Shown here: piece by piece, positions 45,770-54,238 of the stretch
Numbering within the stretch: the stretch's first letter is position 1
How the letters are laid out: each line of letters begins with the position of its first letter
Assembly: GCA_016779005.1 (NCBI GenBank)
Contig: JADHOL010000004.1
Coordinates: 1 to 64,000 of the forward strand
Reading direction: 5' to 3'
Source: Alphaproteobacteria bacterium
Lineage (GTDB): Bacteria; Pseudomonadota; Alphaproteobacteria; Puniceispirillales; Puniceispirillaceae
Length of the DNA stretch: 64,000 nucleotides
The notes under the pieces: generated by a model
What the model was told of the DNA's origin: nothing
Seen by the model: the letters and a program-made list of their open reading frames with translations, nothing else
Database searches by the model: none
Translations under genes and position numbers: made by a program

Positions 45770-46837
45770 TTAAATAAGGCAGGCATCTGGCGCAATCCCT
45801 GAATACGCGTTTTGCAATAATTCACGGATGTCGTCATAGGTAGCGGAGCGCGGATTGTAATAACTATTGCTCATTGCAAGGCTTGCTGCTGTATCAAGAT
45901 CTGTTTCTTTCATGCCAATTTCCTGTAAACTAGTTGGCCCATTGCATGCGCGTATCAGCTCGAAAATCGCAAATGCAAGAGAAGAGGAATGCAACCGATT
46001 TCCTAACTGGTTTAGTTCTGGTCTTACATGTGCGTTAAATTGAATAACATGTGGCAGAACAACACAATGTGTAGCCGCATGAGGCAATCCAAAACCACCC
46101 CCTAAGCTATGGCATAATTTGTGATGAAGTGCCATGCCAACACTACCAAGGCACAACCCAGATAAGAAACAAGCATATAACGCATCTGTTCGTGCAGTGA
46201 TATCTTGCGGATTTACACAAATTTTGGGAAGTGTATTATAGAATGTTATAATGGCTTGTTCTGCATGGGCACTGATTATCGGGTTTTCATGTTCGGCATA
46301 TAATGCTTCTACTGCGTGAGCCATTGCGTTGATAGCGCTGGTAACTGATTGCATAACAGGTAGTGAAACAGTCAAATCGGTATCATAGATTACGGTTTCA
46401 GCAAGCACTTTTTTAGAGCTTTGAGTTGATTTAAGACCGTTTTCAGTCTCCCCAATAATTGGCGTTAACTCCGAGCCTGCATAAGTCGTTGGCAGAATGA
46501 TTTGCGGTAAGTCAGTGCGTAATGCTATCGCCTTTGCAAGACCAGTTGCAGAGCCTCCACCAATTGCGACAAGACAGTCTATTTTATGCTCTTTTGCAAG
46601 GCTCAATGCTTTTTGGGTTACATCAATAGGGGTGTGCATTTCTGCACCGTTAAAATGAGTGATACATAAATCACCCAGCTCCACAATAATCTGTTTTATT
46701 GTCTCACGGCTATTAGAAGAGGTTATGACCATCGCCCGGCAGGCCCCCAAAAAGGCAATCTCATCACTGAGTTGTTTGCGTGTGCCACTTCCAAATAATG
46801 CCCTTATTTCGTTAGCGGAATAGGTAAATTCATTCAT
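45770..46837 (-). CDS. maleylacetate reductase-like iron-containing alcohol dehydrogenase
   Basis: A 355-residue group III iron-type alcohol dehydrogenase. AIGGGSATGLAKAIAL near residue 92 is the dinucleotide-binding loop, ILPTTYAGSELTPIIGET near 114 fits maleylacetate reductases, and the metal region reads ALHHKLCHSLGGGFGLPHAATH near 236. The reaction is NADH-dependent reduction of maleylacetate to 3-oxoadipate in aromatic or resorcinol degradation. No intradiol dioxygenase is in the window, so the pathway is not evident. It lies head-to-head with the amidase gene across a 140-base gap. Confidence 0.88.
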   Translation of the reverse strand: MNEFTYSANEIRALFGSGTRKQLSDEIAFLGACRAMVITSSNSRETIKQIIVELGDLCITHFNGAEMHTPIDVTQKALSLAKEHKIDCLVAIGGGSATGLAKAIALRTDLPQIILPTTYAGSELTPIIGETENGLKSTQSSKKVLAETVIYDTDLTVSLPVMQSVTSAINAMAHAVEALYAEHENPIISAHAEQAIITFYNTLPKICVNPQDITARTDALYACFLSGLCLGSVGMALHHKLCHSLGGGFGLPHAATHCVVLPHVIQFNAHVRPELNQLGNRLHSSSLAFAIFELIRACNGPTSLQEIGMKETDLDTAASLAMSNSYYNPRSATYDDIRELLQNAYSGIAPDACLI

Positions 46838-46977
46838 ATCTGCCTGCTTCTTGGGGGTATTTGCTTATTAAACCGTTCCCATCTAGTATGATTTTATTTA
46901 ACAGCACTCGCAAGCAAGAATGGCTGCTAATCCAAAAAAATAGAGAATTTAGAACGTGTAAAAAAGTGAGGTTTTGT

Positions 46978-48291
46978 ATGTTTTCGGCAGTGGAAATAAT
47001 ATCTAAAATAGAATCTGGGCAATTAACCGCTTTGGAAGTAACACAAGCGTGTCTAGATGCTATAGAGGCAACTGACAGCAACATCAGGGCATGGGAATAT
47101 ATAAACCGTGAGGCAGTGATAAAGCGTGCAGTTGAGTTGGATGCACATCAATTTGCAGGCAGAAGGATTGGAAGATTACACGGGGTTCCAGTTGGTATTA
47201 AAGACATAATCGATACCGCCGATAGTCCAACTGCTTGTGGCTCGCCTATATTGAGAGATCGCATTCCTGAAAATTCAGCGCGCATTGTTCAATTATTAGA
47301 AGCAGAGGGTGCGGTGATAATGGGAAAAACAGTCACCACAGAATTTGCATTTATGAGCCCCTCAAAAACCAGAAACCCTCATAATTTGGACTATAGCCCC
47401 GGGGGATCGTCAGCTGGTTCTGCGGCTGCGATTGCAGCAGGTCATGTACCGCTTGCCATTGGTAGTCAGACCAATGGCTCGGTTATTAGACCTGCTTCTT
47501 TTTGCGGTATTTTTGGTTTGAAGCCAAGTGCTGGTATCATTCCGCGTGTGGGGGTGCTGGAAACATCAGATCTGTTAGACCAAATAGGCGCCTTTGCCAA
47601 TACTATAGATGATTTAGCGCTTATATGCGACGTGCTGGCAGATTATGATGCCCGCGATCCGCAAAGTTTTGCGATGCCTCGCCCTGATTTTCACAGAGCA
47701 ATCAATAGCTCTAATCGGGACCAGAAATCGGTTGCTTGGATAATGTTTGACTATATGGATGAGCTGGATGCAGATACCCTAGCCGGGTTTGAGCAGATTA
47801 AATCAGTTCTCAGCAGCACTGTGCAACAAATCGATGCTAGGCAAAGTACGGCCTCATTATTGGCAGCTCATAAAACCATTCACGAAACTCAACTATTTCA
47901 AAATTTGGGGTCTTATGTAAAAACTGACAGAAAACACCTAAGTGCCCCAGTTTTAGAAGCGCTTGAGCGGGCATCCAGCATAACGCGTGCAGAATATAAC
48001 GCGGCAATCAAAGTGCGAGATGAGGCAATTGAATTCTTTGAAAACCTATTTCTGGAGTTTGATGCTATTATAACGCCTGCTGCATTGGGGGAGGCTCCGC
48101 TTCTATCGGAACAGACAACAGGTAACCCTGTTTGTTGCACAATCTGGTCTCTTATAGGTGTTCCATGCATCACTTTGCCTGTCCTATCTGGCGCTCATGG
48201 GCTACCCATCGGGGTGCAGCTCGTTGGCAAATATGCAGATGATGAACATTTAATAGAAACTTCAAAGTGGTTTCTGGATATTTTGGGATAA
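46978..48291 (+). CDS. amidase signature family hydrolase
   Basis: About 437 residues of the amidase signature family. The Ser-cisSer-Lys triad lies in PVGIKDIIDTADSP (Lys), PGGSSAGSAAAIAAG (cis-Ser) and SQTNGSVIRPASFCG (catalytic Ser). The start at 46978 is chosen because AAGTGAGG lies six bases upstream and the product then begins MFSAVEIISKIESGQLTA, as in the family; a longer frame to 46861 would add 39 low-complexity residues. It hydrolyses an amide or related bond. GatA is unlikely because no gatC or gatB is adjacent. Confidence 0.88.
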   Translation: MFSAVEIISKIESGQLTALEVTQACLDAIEATDSNIRAWEYINREAVIKRAVELDAHQFAGRRIGRLHGVPVGIKDIIDTADSPTACGSPILRDRIPENSARIVQLLEAEGAVIMGKTVTTEFAFMSPSKTRNPHNLDYSPGGSSAGSAAAIAAGHVPLAIGSQTNGSVIRPASFCGIFGLKPSAGIIPRVGVLETSDLLDQIGAFANTIDDLALICDVLADYDARDPQSFAMPRPDFHRAINSSNRDQKSVAWIMFDYMDELDADTLAGFEQIKSVLSSTVQQIDARQSTASLLAAHKTIHETQLFQNLGSYVKTDRKHLSAPVLEALERASSITRAEYNAAIKVRDEAIEFFENLFLEFDAIITPAALGEAPLLSEQTTGNPVCCTIWSLIGVPCITLPVLSGAHGLPIGVQLVGKYADDEHLIETSKWFLDILG

Positions 48292-48341
48292 CCAAATCGA
48301 ATAAATCTTAGATTGTAGCGTTCCCAAAATTATTGCCAATT

Positions 48342-48372
48342 ACGTTAACTTGTTTTTGTTCAGGTTAAACGT
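48342..48372. terminator. possible hairpin in the amidase/Ldh2 convergent gap
   Basis: Two imperfect arms (ACGTTAACTTG and CAGGTTAAACGT, one bulge and one G-T pair) flank an eight-base T-rich loop between the two convergent genes; the right arm contains the Ldh2 stop. It could act as a weak bidirectional terminator. Confidence 0.35.
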
Positions 48373-49409
48373 TCTATTGAGAGATCATCTGCGATTTGCG
48401 CAAGAGAGGCAAATAATGGCTCTGGTATTTTTATTCCCGATGCCGCTCGCTCTTTAATGGTTTTAGCTAGATTCTCACCTGGAAGACGTATTTCAGATAT
48501 GCCAGGTAATTTGGCAGAAGATTTCATTTCTGCCCATATTTTATCTATCTGCGATTTAAACTGTTCGGTATCCATAAAAGCCTCAATATCCAGTGCAATT
48601 ATAAACTGGCCTGTATTTGCAACTGTTGTATTGTCAGCATTAAAATCTATCACGTCCTTGCCAAATGCCCCGCCATTTAATGTACCTGCCAGAAGTCCAA
48701 AAATAAGAGCAAGGCCATATCCTTTAGGCCCGCCAATGGGAAGCAAAAAACCATCCTTTGATTTGGCTGGGTCTGTGAGGGGATTTCCGTTTTTATCAAT
48801 CATCCATCCCTCAGGCATAGTGCCACCAGATTGAAGTAAGGTTTTAACTTTTCCATATGCTGCGACAGTGGTTGCCATATCAAGAATTATTGGCGGGTTA
48901 ATCCCAGAGGGGATAGCAACTGAAATAGGATTGGTGCTAAGCAACATGTCTGTGCCGCCCCATGGCGGCATATGATTAGCACTGCCAACGGCAACATAAA
49001 TACCTATCATTCCTTTCTCAAGAACGTATCTTGTATATAAAGAGGCAGGGCCAGCATGGTTTGACATTCTAGCCCCAACCCAAGCAACGCCGCTGGTACG
49101 CGCTTTTTCTACCGCAATATCAGCAGCATGGCGCATCACCAGATGACCAATTCCATTATCCCCATCAATAAGAGCTGTTGCGGTTCTTTGAGAGAGTATT
49201 TTGAACTCAGGTTTTGGGTTCATGCCGCCTTCCTGCAACCGTTTTATATATTGAGGAAGTCTGAAAATACCATGACCATCTTGACCAGATATGTCTGCTT
49301 GCGTCATAAGCTCAGCTGTTATTTCAGCATCTTCATTTGTAAATCCAGTTGCTATAAATGCAGATTTAATAAACTGAACAAGGCGCGGTGTTGGTATAAT
49401 ATGTGTCAT
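48360..49409 (-). CDS. Ldh2-family 2-hydroxyacid dehydrogenase (second copy)
   Basis: A 349-residue Ldh2-family NAD(P)-dependent dehydrogenase. SGQDGHGIFRLPQYI near residue 40 holds the catalytic histidine; RMSNHAGPASLYTRYV near 115, LSTNPISVAIPSG near 150 and GPKGYGLALIFGLLAGTLNG near 220 are conserved family stretches. Compared with the copy at 11622 it has DGHG in place of PSHG and so may use a different acid. One family member (ComC) acts on 3-sulfolactate, which would link it to the HpsN-like gene 5 kb away; this link is inference only. Confidence 0.86.
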   Translation of the reverse strand: MTHIIPTPRLVQFIKSAFIATGFTNEDAEITAELMTQADISGQDGHGIFRLPQYIKRLQEGGMNPKPEFKILSQRTATALIDGDNGIGHLVMRHAADIAVEKARTSGVAWVGARMSNHAGPASLYTRYVLEKGMIGIYVAVGSANHMPPWGGTDMLLSTNPISVAIPSGINPPIILDMATTVAAYGKVKTLLQSGGTMPEGWMIDKNGNPLTDPAKSKDGFLLPIGGPKGYGLALIFGLLAGTLNGGAFGKDVIDFNADNTTVANTGQFIIALDIEAFMDTEQFKSQIDKIWAEMKSSAKLPGISEIRLPGENLAKTIKERAASGIKIPEPLFASLAQIADDLSIERLT

Positions 49410-49477
49410 TTATAGTATCCCGATGATAAAGGCTTATTATACTATGTAATTTGCAGAAAATAGTAACATTTTAATCT

Positions 49478-49509
49478 TAGATGAAACGAAACAGATTTGC
49501 TTTCATCTA
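49478..49509. promoter_or_regulatory. long inverted repeat in a divergent promoter region
   Basis: A perfect 9-bp inverted repeat TAGATGAAA/TTTCATCTA with a 14-base spacer lies between the divergent Ldh2 (minus) and molybdopterin-type (plus) genes. It is placed where a repressor or activator could control both. It could equally form an RNA hairpin in a leader. Confidence 0.45.
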
Positions 49510-49610
49510 GACAGTAACTTTGAGAATGTGTCAAATATAGATAAAAGGTCATGCAGTTCTATGTGTCTAGATATAATGGGTGCATTTTTCTAATAGAGAA
49601 GAGTAAATAA

Positions 49611-51245
49611 ATGAAATTCGGGGAAAAACCGATAAGCGAATGTGTTGGAGACTTGCTCGTACATTCTATAAAAACCCCAGACGGAAAATTGTCGAAGGGA
49701 ACTAAATTATCCAAAACCCACATAGAAACACTTCGCCTTATTGGGGCCAAATTATTATTAGTTGCCAGCCTTGAGGAAGATGATGTTGAGGAGAATTTAG
49801 CAGCGTCAATGCTTTCAAACGCTTTTCTTAAAAGCGGGTTTCAGCTATCTGTTCCAGCAACTGGAAGAGTCAACTTTATTGCAGATGCGTTAAGTATTGT
49901 AAGATTAGATGTTGAAAAAATTAAAAGTCTTAATGAAATTGATGAGGCTATAACGTTTGCTACTATTATGCCTGACCAGCTGGTGACCGCAGGGCAGATG
50001 ATAGCGACCTTGAAGATTATTCCATACGCTGTCTCACAATCTTCAATTGATGCCGCATTATCTGTTATATCAAATTCAGATCTTGTGTCCTGTCATACTA
50101 TCGTCTCTCGTAAATTCAGTCTGATACAAACCAGTTTTGAAGATACCAAGCCGTCTATAATAAGGGCTACAGAGGATGTCACTAGAACAAGGCTATCACA
50201 CCTTAATTGCCCGCTTATAGATAGTCGGCTTACAGATCATACCGCAAGTAAAGTTCACAACGCGCTTATAAGAGCAAGAGCGCAAGGGGCAGAGGCGTTT
50301 TTGTTGTGCGGAGCATCTGCAATTGCGGACAGGCTAGATATTTTGCCAGAGGCTCTTAGAATGGTTGGCGGAGAAGTAATTCATCTTGGTCTTCCTGTTG
50401 ATCCTGGGAATTTATCTATGGTTGGTGAATGGGACGGCATGCTGGTGCTTGGAATGCCTGGCTGTGCACGCTCCCCTAAACTTAATGGGCTTGATTGGTT
50501 GCTTCAAAAAGCGCTTGCAGGAATAAAGCTGGATAAATCAGAATTATCTGGAATGGCTGTTGGCGGATTGCTGGCAGATATTGCATCAAGACCATTACCA
50601 CGCAAACTTATCCATAAAAACACTGCGAAGCATCAAAAAACAGCTGGAATACTCCTTGCGGCAGGAAGCTCGAGAAGAATGGGGGCTCAAAATAAGCTAT
50701 TATTACCGATTGATAATGGGCATTCGATGATAAGATGGATAGCGCAAACCTATCTTGACGCAGATATCGATACATTAATTGTCGTAACGGGTTTTCAGCA
50801 TGAAGCTATTCGCAAAGCACTTTTGGGACTGAATGTTGAATTTGTTCATAATCATGATTACCAAACCGGTCAGGCAAGTTCTGTTGCACGCGGTATTGAG
50901 AGCCTATCTGAGCAATATGATTGTGCATTAATAGGTCTTGCAGATATGCCATTTATCACCTCAGATTTGATCAACAGGCTTATTAAATCACATGACTTAT
51001 TGTCCAAGCCAGAAGTTAGAATAACAATGCCGATTATAGATGGAAGACGCGCCAATCCTGTTATCTGGGGCAGAGCGTTTTTTGATGAATTGCAGGCTAT
51101 TTCTGGCGATGAGGGCGGGCGCCAAATCCTTGCCGCTTATCTATCGGCGGTAAATGGGGTTAGCTGGGATAAAACACAGATTGCAGAGGATATAGATCTA
51201 CCAGAAGATATCCAAAAGCTGTCTGGAGTATCTCAAGATAGGTAG
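49611..51245 (+). CDS. molybdopterin-binding/MobA-like nucleotidyltransferase fusion (MocA type)
   Basis: A 544-residue two-domain protein. Residues 1-340 resemble a MoeA/MoaB-type molybdopterin-binding protein, with MPDQLVTAGQMIATLKIIPYAV and the MoCF-type ending VHLGLPVDPGNLSMVGEWDG/VLGMPGCARSP. Residues 345-540 are an NTP-transferase domain like MobA/MocA: TAGILLAAGSSRRMGAQNKL binds CTP or GTP, and LIGLADMPF carries the metal-binding aspartate. The fusion is known from cofactor maturation for xanthine dehydrogenase-family enzymes, adding CMP to molybdopterin. The orphan large subunit at 42065 is the obvious client, although it is on the other strand 5 kb away. Confidence 0.86.
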   Translation: MKFGEKPISECVGDLLVHSIKTPDGKLSKGTKLSKTHIETLRLIGAKLLLVASLEEDDVEENLAASMLSNAFLKSGFQLSVPATGRVNFIADALSIVRLDVEKIKSLNEIDEAITFATIMPDQLVTAGQMIATLKIIPYAVSQSSIDAALSVISNSDLVSCHTIVSRKFSLIQTSFEDTKPSIIRATEDVTRTRLSHLNCPLIDSRLTDHTASKVHNALIRARAQGAEAFLLCGASAIADRLDILPEALRMVGGEVIHLGLPVDPGNLSMVGEWDGMLVLGMPGCARSPKLNGLDWLLQKALAGIKLDKSELSGMAVGGLLADIASRPLPRKLIHKNTAKHQKTAGILLAAGSSRRMGAQNKLLLPIDNGHSMIRWIAQTYLDADIDTLIVVTGFQHEAIRKALLGLNVEFVHNHDYQTGQASSVARGIESLSEQYDCALIGLADMPFITSDLINRLIKSHDLLSKPEVRITMPIIDGRRANPVIWGRAFFDELQAISGDEGGRQILAAYLSAVNGVSWDKTQIAEDIDLPEDIQKLSGVSQDR

Positions 51246-51381
51246 CTGGCCATTTTTAGTTCTGCTTGCACCAATAGCGCTTTTACATGCTGGACGCTTT
51301 GCGGGATGGACCATGTTAGGTGGTTGTGCTGAGAATAACAATCTTCTAAAATAGAACAGGTCTTTGTAAAGGAAAAATTTG

Positions 51382-52527
51382 ATGGCGGTAGTAACGACAA
51401 TCGAGGAATTTCGCCAGCAGGCAAAACGGCGTGTGCCAAAAATGTTTTATGATTATGCTGATTCTGGTTCCTGGTCAGAGACAACATACCGCTCAAACGA
51501 AACCGATTTTGCACGCATAAAATTTCGCCAACGCGTTGCCATAGACATGTCGCAGAGAACGACCAGCACCATACTTGCCGGTCAGCCTGCAAGTATGCCT
51601 GTTGCCATTGCCCCAACAGGTTTAACTGGAATGCAAATCGCTGACGGTGAAATATTAGCAGCGCAGGCAGCAGCTGAATTTGGCGTGCCATTTACCCTAT
51701 CAACCATGTCTGTATGCTCAATCGAAGATGTGGCTAAACATAGCTCAGCTCCTTTTTGGTTCCAGCTATATGTGATGAAAGATCATGATTTTTCGAAAAG
51801 ACTCGTTCAACGCGCAAAGGCTGCGGAATGCTCTGCGCTTGTTGTAACGCTTGATTTGCAGCTTTTAGGGCAGCGTCATAAAGATATAAAAAATGGGTTG
51901 TCTACACCGCCAAAACTCACTTTTAAGAATATTGCTGATATGGTGACTAAGCCTAGATGGTGCCTTGGAATGCTTGGAACCAAAAGACATCATTTTGGCA
52001 ATATTGTTGGCCATGTTGATGGGGTGTCTGATCTGTCATCCTTATCATCTTGGGTGAGTGACCAATTTGACCTACAGCTAGATTGGGATGATATTGCACG
52101 AATTCGTGATTGGTGGGGAGGCACATTAATTCTGAAGGGTATTATGGATCCAGAAGATGCAAAACAGGCTGGAAAAATTGGCGCTGATGCAATTGTCGTA
52201 TCAAATCATGGCGGAAGACAGCTTGACGGGGCAGAATCCTCAATTGCGATGTTGCCAGAAGTCGTAGCTGCCGTTGGCAATGAGATAGATGTGTGGATGG
52301 ATAGCGGTGTTCGCTCTGGACAAGATGTCCTAAAAGCAATAGCCCTTGGTGCCAAAGGGGTTATGATTGGACGCGCATTTATCTACGCTCTTGGCGCAAA
52401 TGGAAAGCAAGGTGTAAGCGACGCGCTCCATATCATTCACAAAGAATTAGATTACACAATGGCCATGTGCGGGCATCGCGATATTCATAACGTCGACAGA
52501 CAGATACTTCGAAACTGCCCCTTTTAA
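51382..52527 (+). CDS. FMN-dependent L-2-hydroxyacid dehydrogenase/oxidase (LldD family)
   Basis: About 381 residues of the FMN-dependent alpha-hydroxyacid dehydrogenase family. AKRRVPKMFYDYADSGSWSE opens it (YDYADSGS binds FMN), AIAPTGLTGMQIADGE follows near 75, and the catalytic histidine is in VVSNHGGRQLDGAESSI near 275. GVRSGQDVLKAIALGAKGVMIGRAF is the phosphate-binding end. It would oxidise L-lactate or a similar acid and pass electrons to quinone. AAAGGA is eight bases before the ATG at 51382, which is preferred over a TTG one codon earlier. The gene follows the MobA-like fusion by 136 bases. Confidence 0.92.
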   Translation: MAVVTTIEEFRQQAKRRVPKMFYDYADSGSWSETTYRSNETDFARIKFRQRVAIDMSQRTTSTILAGQPASMPVAIAPTGLTGMQIADGEILAAQAAAEFGVPFTLSTMSVCSIEDVAKHSSAPFWFQLYVMKDHDFSKRLVQRAKAAECSALVVTLDLQLLGQRHKDIKNGLSTPPKLTFKNIADMVTKPRWCLGMLGTKRHHFGNIVGHVDGVSDLSSLSSWVSDQFDLQLDWDDIARIRDWWGGTLILKGIMDPEDAKQAGKIGADAIVVSNHGGRQLDGAESSIAMLPEVVAAVGNEIDVWMDSGVRSGQDVLKAIALGAKGVMIGRAFIYALGANGKQGVSDALHIIHKELDYTMAMCGHRDIHNVDRQILRNCPF

Positions 52528-52553
52528 TAAGCCTGCAACAGCCATGTTTATGG

Positions 52554-53477
52554 TTACGTATTAGATAGCAGATCAAAAGGGGTGTTCCCAAATTGATCTC
52601 GTGCATCTTTGTATAAGGGGGCGATTTTTTCTTGGAAAAGGGCGGTTTGCGCTTCTGTTAGCGAATGGATTTGCCCCCCTGCCTCAATTATTAATTTCTC
52701 TGCTATTCTCACATCTGTTTCAATTTGAGTGCGTTGCCACTGCATTGCATCGCCCGCCGCTTCTATGATGGCCTGTTTTAAGGGCTCAGGCCAGAGGTAG
52801 AATTGGCTTCGATTACACATTATCGCGCGTGAAATATAGAAGTGATTAGAGAGCGTATGATGCTTATGATAGTTATGAACGCCATAGGTGGTGGTGTTGG
52901 TATAGGGGTTTTCCTGCGCATCGAGTGCGCCTGTTTGTATGTCTGTTATGGCTTGCGTAAGATCCATCCTAATCGGATTTGCGCCAAGAAGTTCAAAAAA
53001 ACGAGAATGAATATCGCTTGGCAATACCCTTATCTTTAAATCCTTCATATCATCAGGCTGGCTGATAGCTCGAATTGAGTTAGATATCTGCCGAAACCCG
53101 TTTTCCAGATAGCCTAGTATCTTGTAGTTTTTTCTATCTTCAATTCGGTTTGTTAAATATTGCCCAAGGGCGCCATCCATTGCCCCTCTTGCATGTGCGT
53201 TATCTCTGAATAAAAAAGGTAAATCAACAAATCCAAGCTCTGGCACATCATCTGTAAGATAACTGGTCGACTGATAGGTTACGGTTAATACCCCTTGATC
53301 TGTCATCCATAAAATATCTTCAGATTTATACCCTAAATCCATGACATTATAGACATATTGTACATCTACTAAATCAGGAAATAGAGTTGAAATTTTATCT
53401 CCCATTATTTTAAGGGACTTTGAAAAAGAGGTGTTTTCAGGGCCATAGCCCGCAAAAATAATTTGAAATCGCTGCAC
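52554..53477 (-). CDS. DctP-family TRAP binding protein lacking a signal peptide
   Basis: A 307-residue DctP-family protein. IRVLPSDIHSRFFELLGANPIRM near residue 149 with the ligand-binding arginine, and DIQTGALDAQENPYTNT near 179, are clear family segments; the domain is full length. The GTG start is directly followed by QRFQIIFAGYGPENTSFS, which corresponds to the mature first strand of other DctP proteins. There is no hydrophobic leader, and an in-frame stop (53505-53507) lies nine codons upstream. No dctQ or dctM is adjacent. It is therefore a predicted cytoplasmic or misannotated-start binding protein; an undetected frameshift upstream is the main alternative. Confidence 0.82.
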   Translation of the reverse strand: MQRFQIIFAGYGPENTSFSKSLKIMGDKISTLFPDLVDVQYVYNVMDLGYKSEDILWMTDQGVLTVTYQSTSYLTDDVPELGFVDLPFLFRDNAHARGAMDGALGQYLTNRIEDRKNYKILGYLENGFRQISNSIRAISQPDDMKDLKIRVLPSDIHSRFFELLGANPIRMDLTQAITDIQTGALDAQENPYTNTTTYGVHNYHKHHTLSNHFYISRAIMCNRSQFYLWPEPLKQAIIEAAGDAMQWQRTQIETDVRIAEKLIIEAGGQIHSLTEAQTALFQEKIAPLYKDARDQFGNTPFDLLSNT

Positions 53478-53512
53478 GTTCTTAAAACCCTTATTTAAAA
53501 TATATTAGCAAG

Positions 53513-53552
53513 CCCTAGAGCGAGCTATAATACCCTAGGATGGGCTATAATA
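53513..53552. repeat. imperfect 20-bp tandem repeat upstream of the DctP-like gene
   Basis: CCCTAGAGCGAGCTATAATA (53513-53532) is followed immediately by CCCTAGGATGGGCTATAATA (53533-53552), sixteen of twenty bases identical. Each copy contains a TATAAT sequence. The pair lies 36 bases upstream of the DctP-like GTG start and could be paired promoter or regulator sites, or decay of a duplication. Confidence 0.55.
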
Positions 53553-53724
53553 ATTGTCACCCTTAAAGTAGAATTTATCTGTTTTTTACTATTTTTTATC
53601 AGTGAGATACGCTTTTATCGAGTTCCATCATATGCAATACTAGGTCAATTTATTCACGCATCATACTCATTTCATATCAAGTTCGTGCTATGATGTGAGT
53701 GATTTTAATGTAAGGAGCACATAA

Positions 53725-54174
53725 ATGCATTGGACAGTTTATCTCTCTGGCGAAATACACACAGACTGGCGCGATATAATCGAAGCGCAATCAGCTACAG
53801 CAGAACTTCCTGTTTCCTTCACCTATCCTGTAACAGATCATGCGGCATCTGATGATTGCGGTGTGGAAATTATGGGGTCTGAGGCATCTAAATTTTGGCA
53901 TGATCATAAAGGTGCTAAACTTAATGCTATTAGAACGCGCACCCATCTAGAGCAGGCAGATATTGTTGTGGTTCGATTTGGCGATAAATACAAGCAGTGG
54001 AATGCCGCTTTTGATGCTGGTTATGCAGCAGCTCTTGGCAAACCGTTAATCATAATGCATGGCTCAGACCACCAGCATGCGCTTAAAGAAATTGATGGAG
54101 CAGCATTAGCGGTTGTGGATACACCAGAGCAAATAACGCGCATTCTAACCTATGTTATCAATGGAACATTATAA
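53725..54174 (+). CDS. ytoQ: YtoQ family protein
   Basis: A 149-residue protein that matches the YtoQ family along its length: WTVYLSGEIHTDWRDIIE at the start, HGSDHQHALKEIDGAALAV near the end, and LEQADIVVVRFGDKYKQWNAAFDAGYAAALGKPLI between, a nucleoside 2-deoxyribosyltransferase-like fold with a substrate-proximal DAGYA. The biochemical role of YtoQ is not established. TAAGGAGC lies upstream of the ATG. It is followed 64 bases later by the HpsN-like gene, suggesting one operon. Confidence 0.85.
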   Translation: MHWTVYLSGEIHTDWRDIIEAQSATAELPVSFTYPVTDHAASDDCGVEIMGSEASKFWHDHKGAKLNAIRTRTHLEQADIVVVRFGDKYKQWNAAFDAGYAAALGKPLIIMHGSDHQHALKEIDGAALAVVDTPEQITRILTYVINGTL

Positions 54175-54238
54175 GACATCCTAATATCAATATTATAAAA
54201 AAAATGTGAAATTAAGAAAAGAGCTTGAAGGAGTTACG

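Noticed and set aside
46861-46977. Extended N-terminus for the amidase
   Set aside because: The added 39 residues are not family-like, and a good ribosome-binding site precedes the ATG at 46978.
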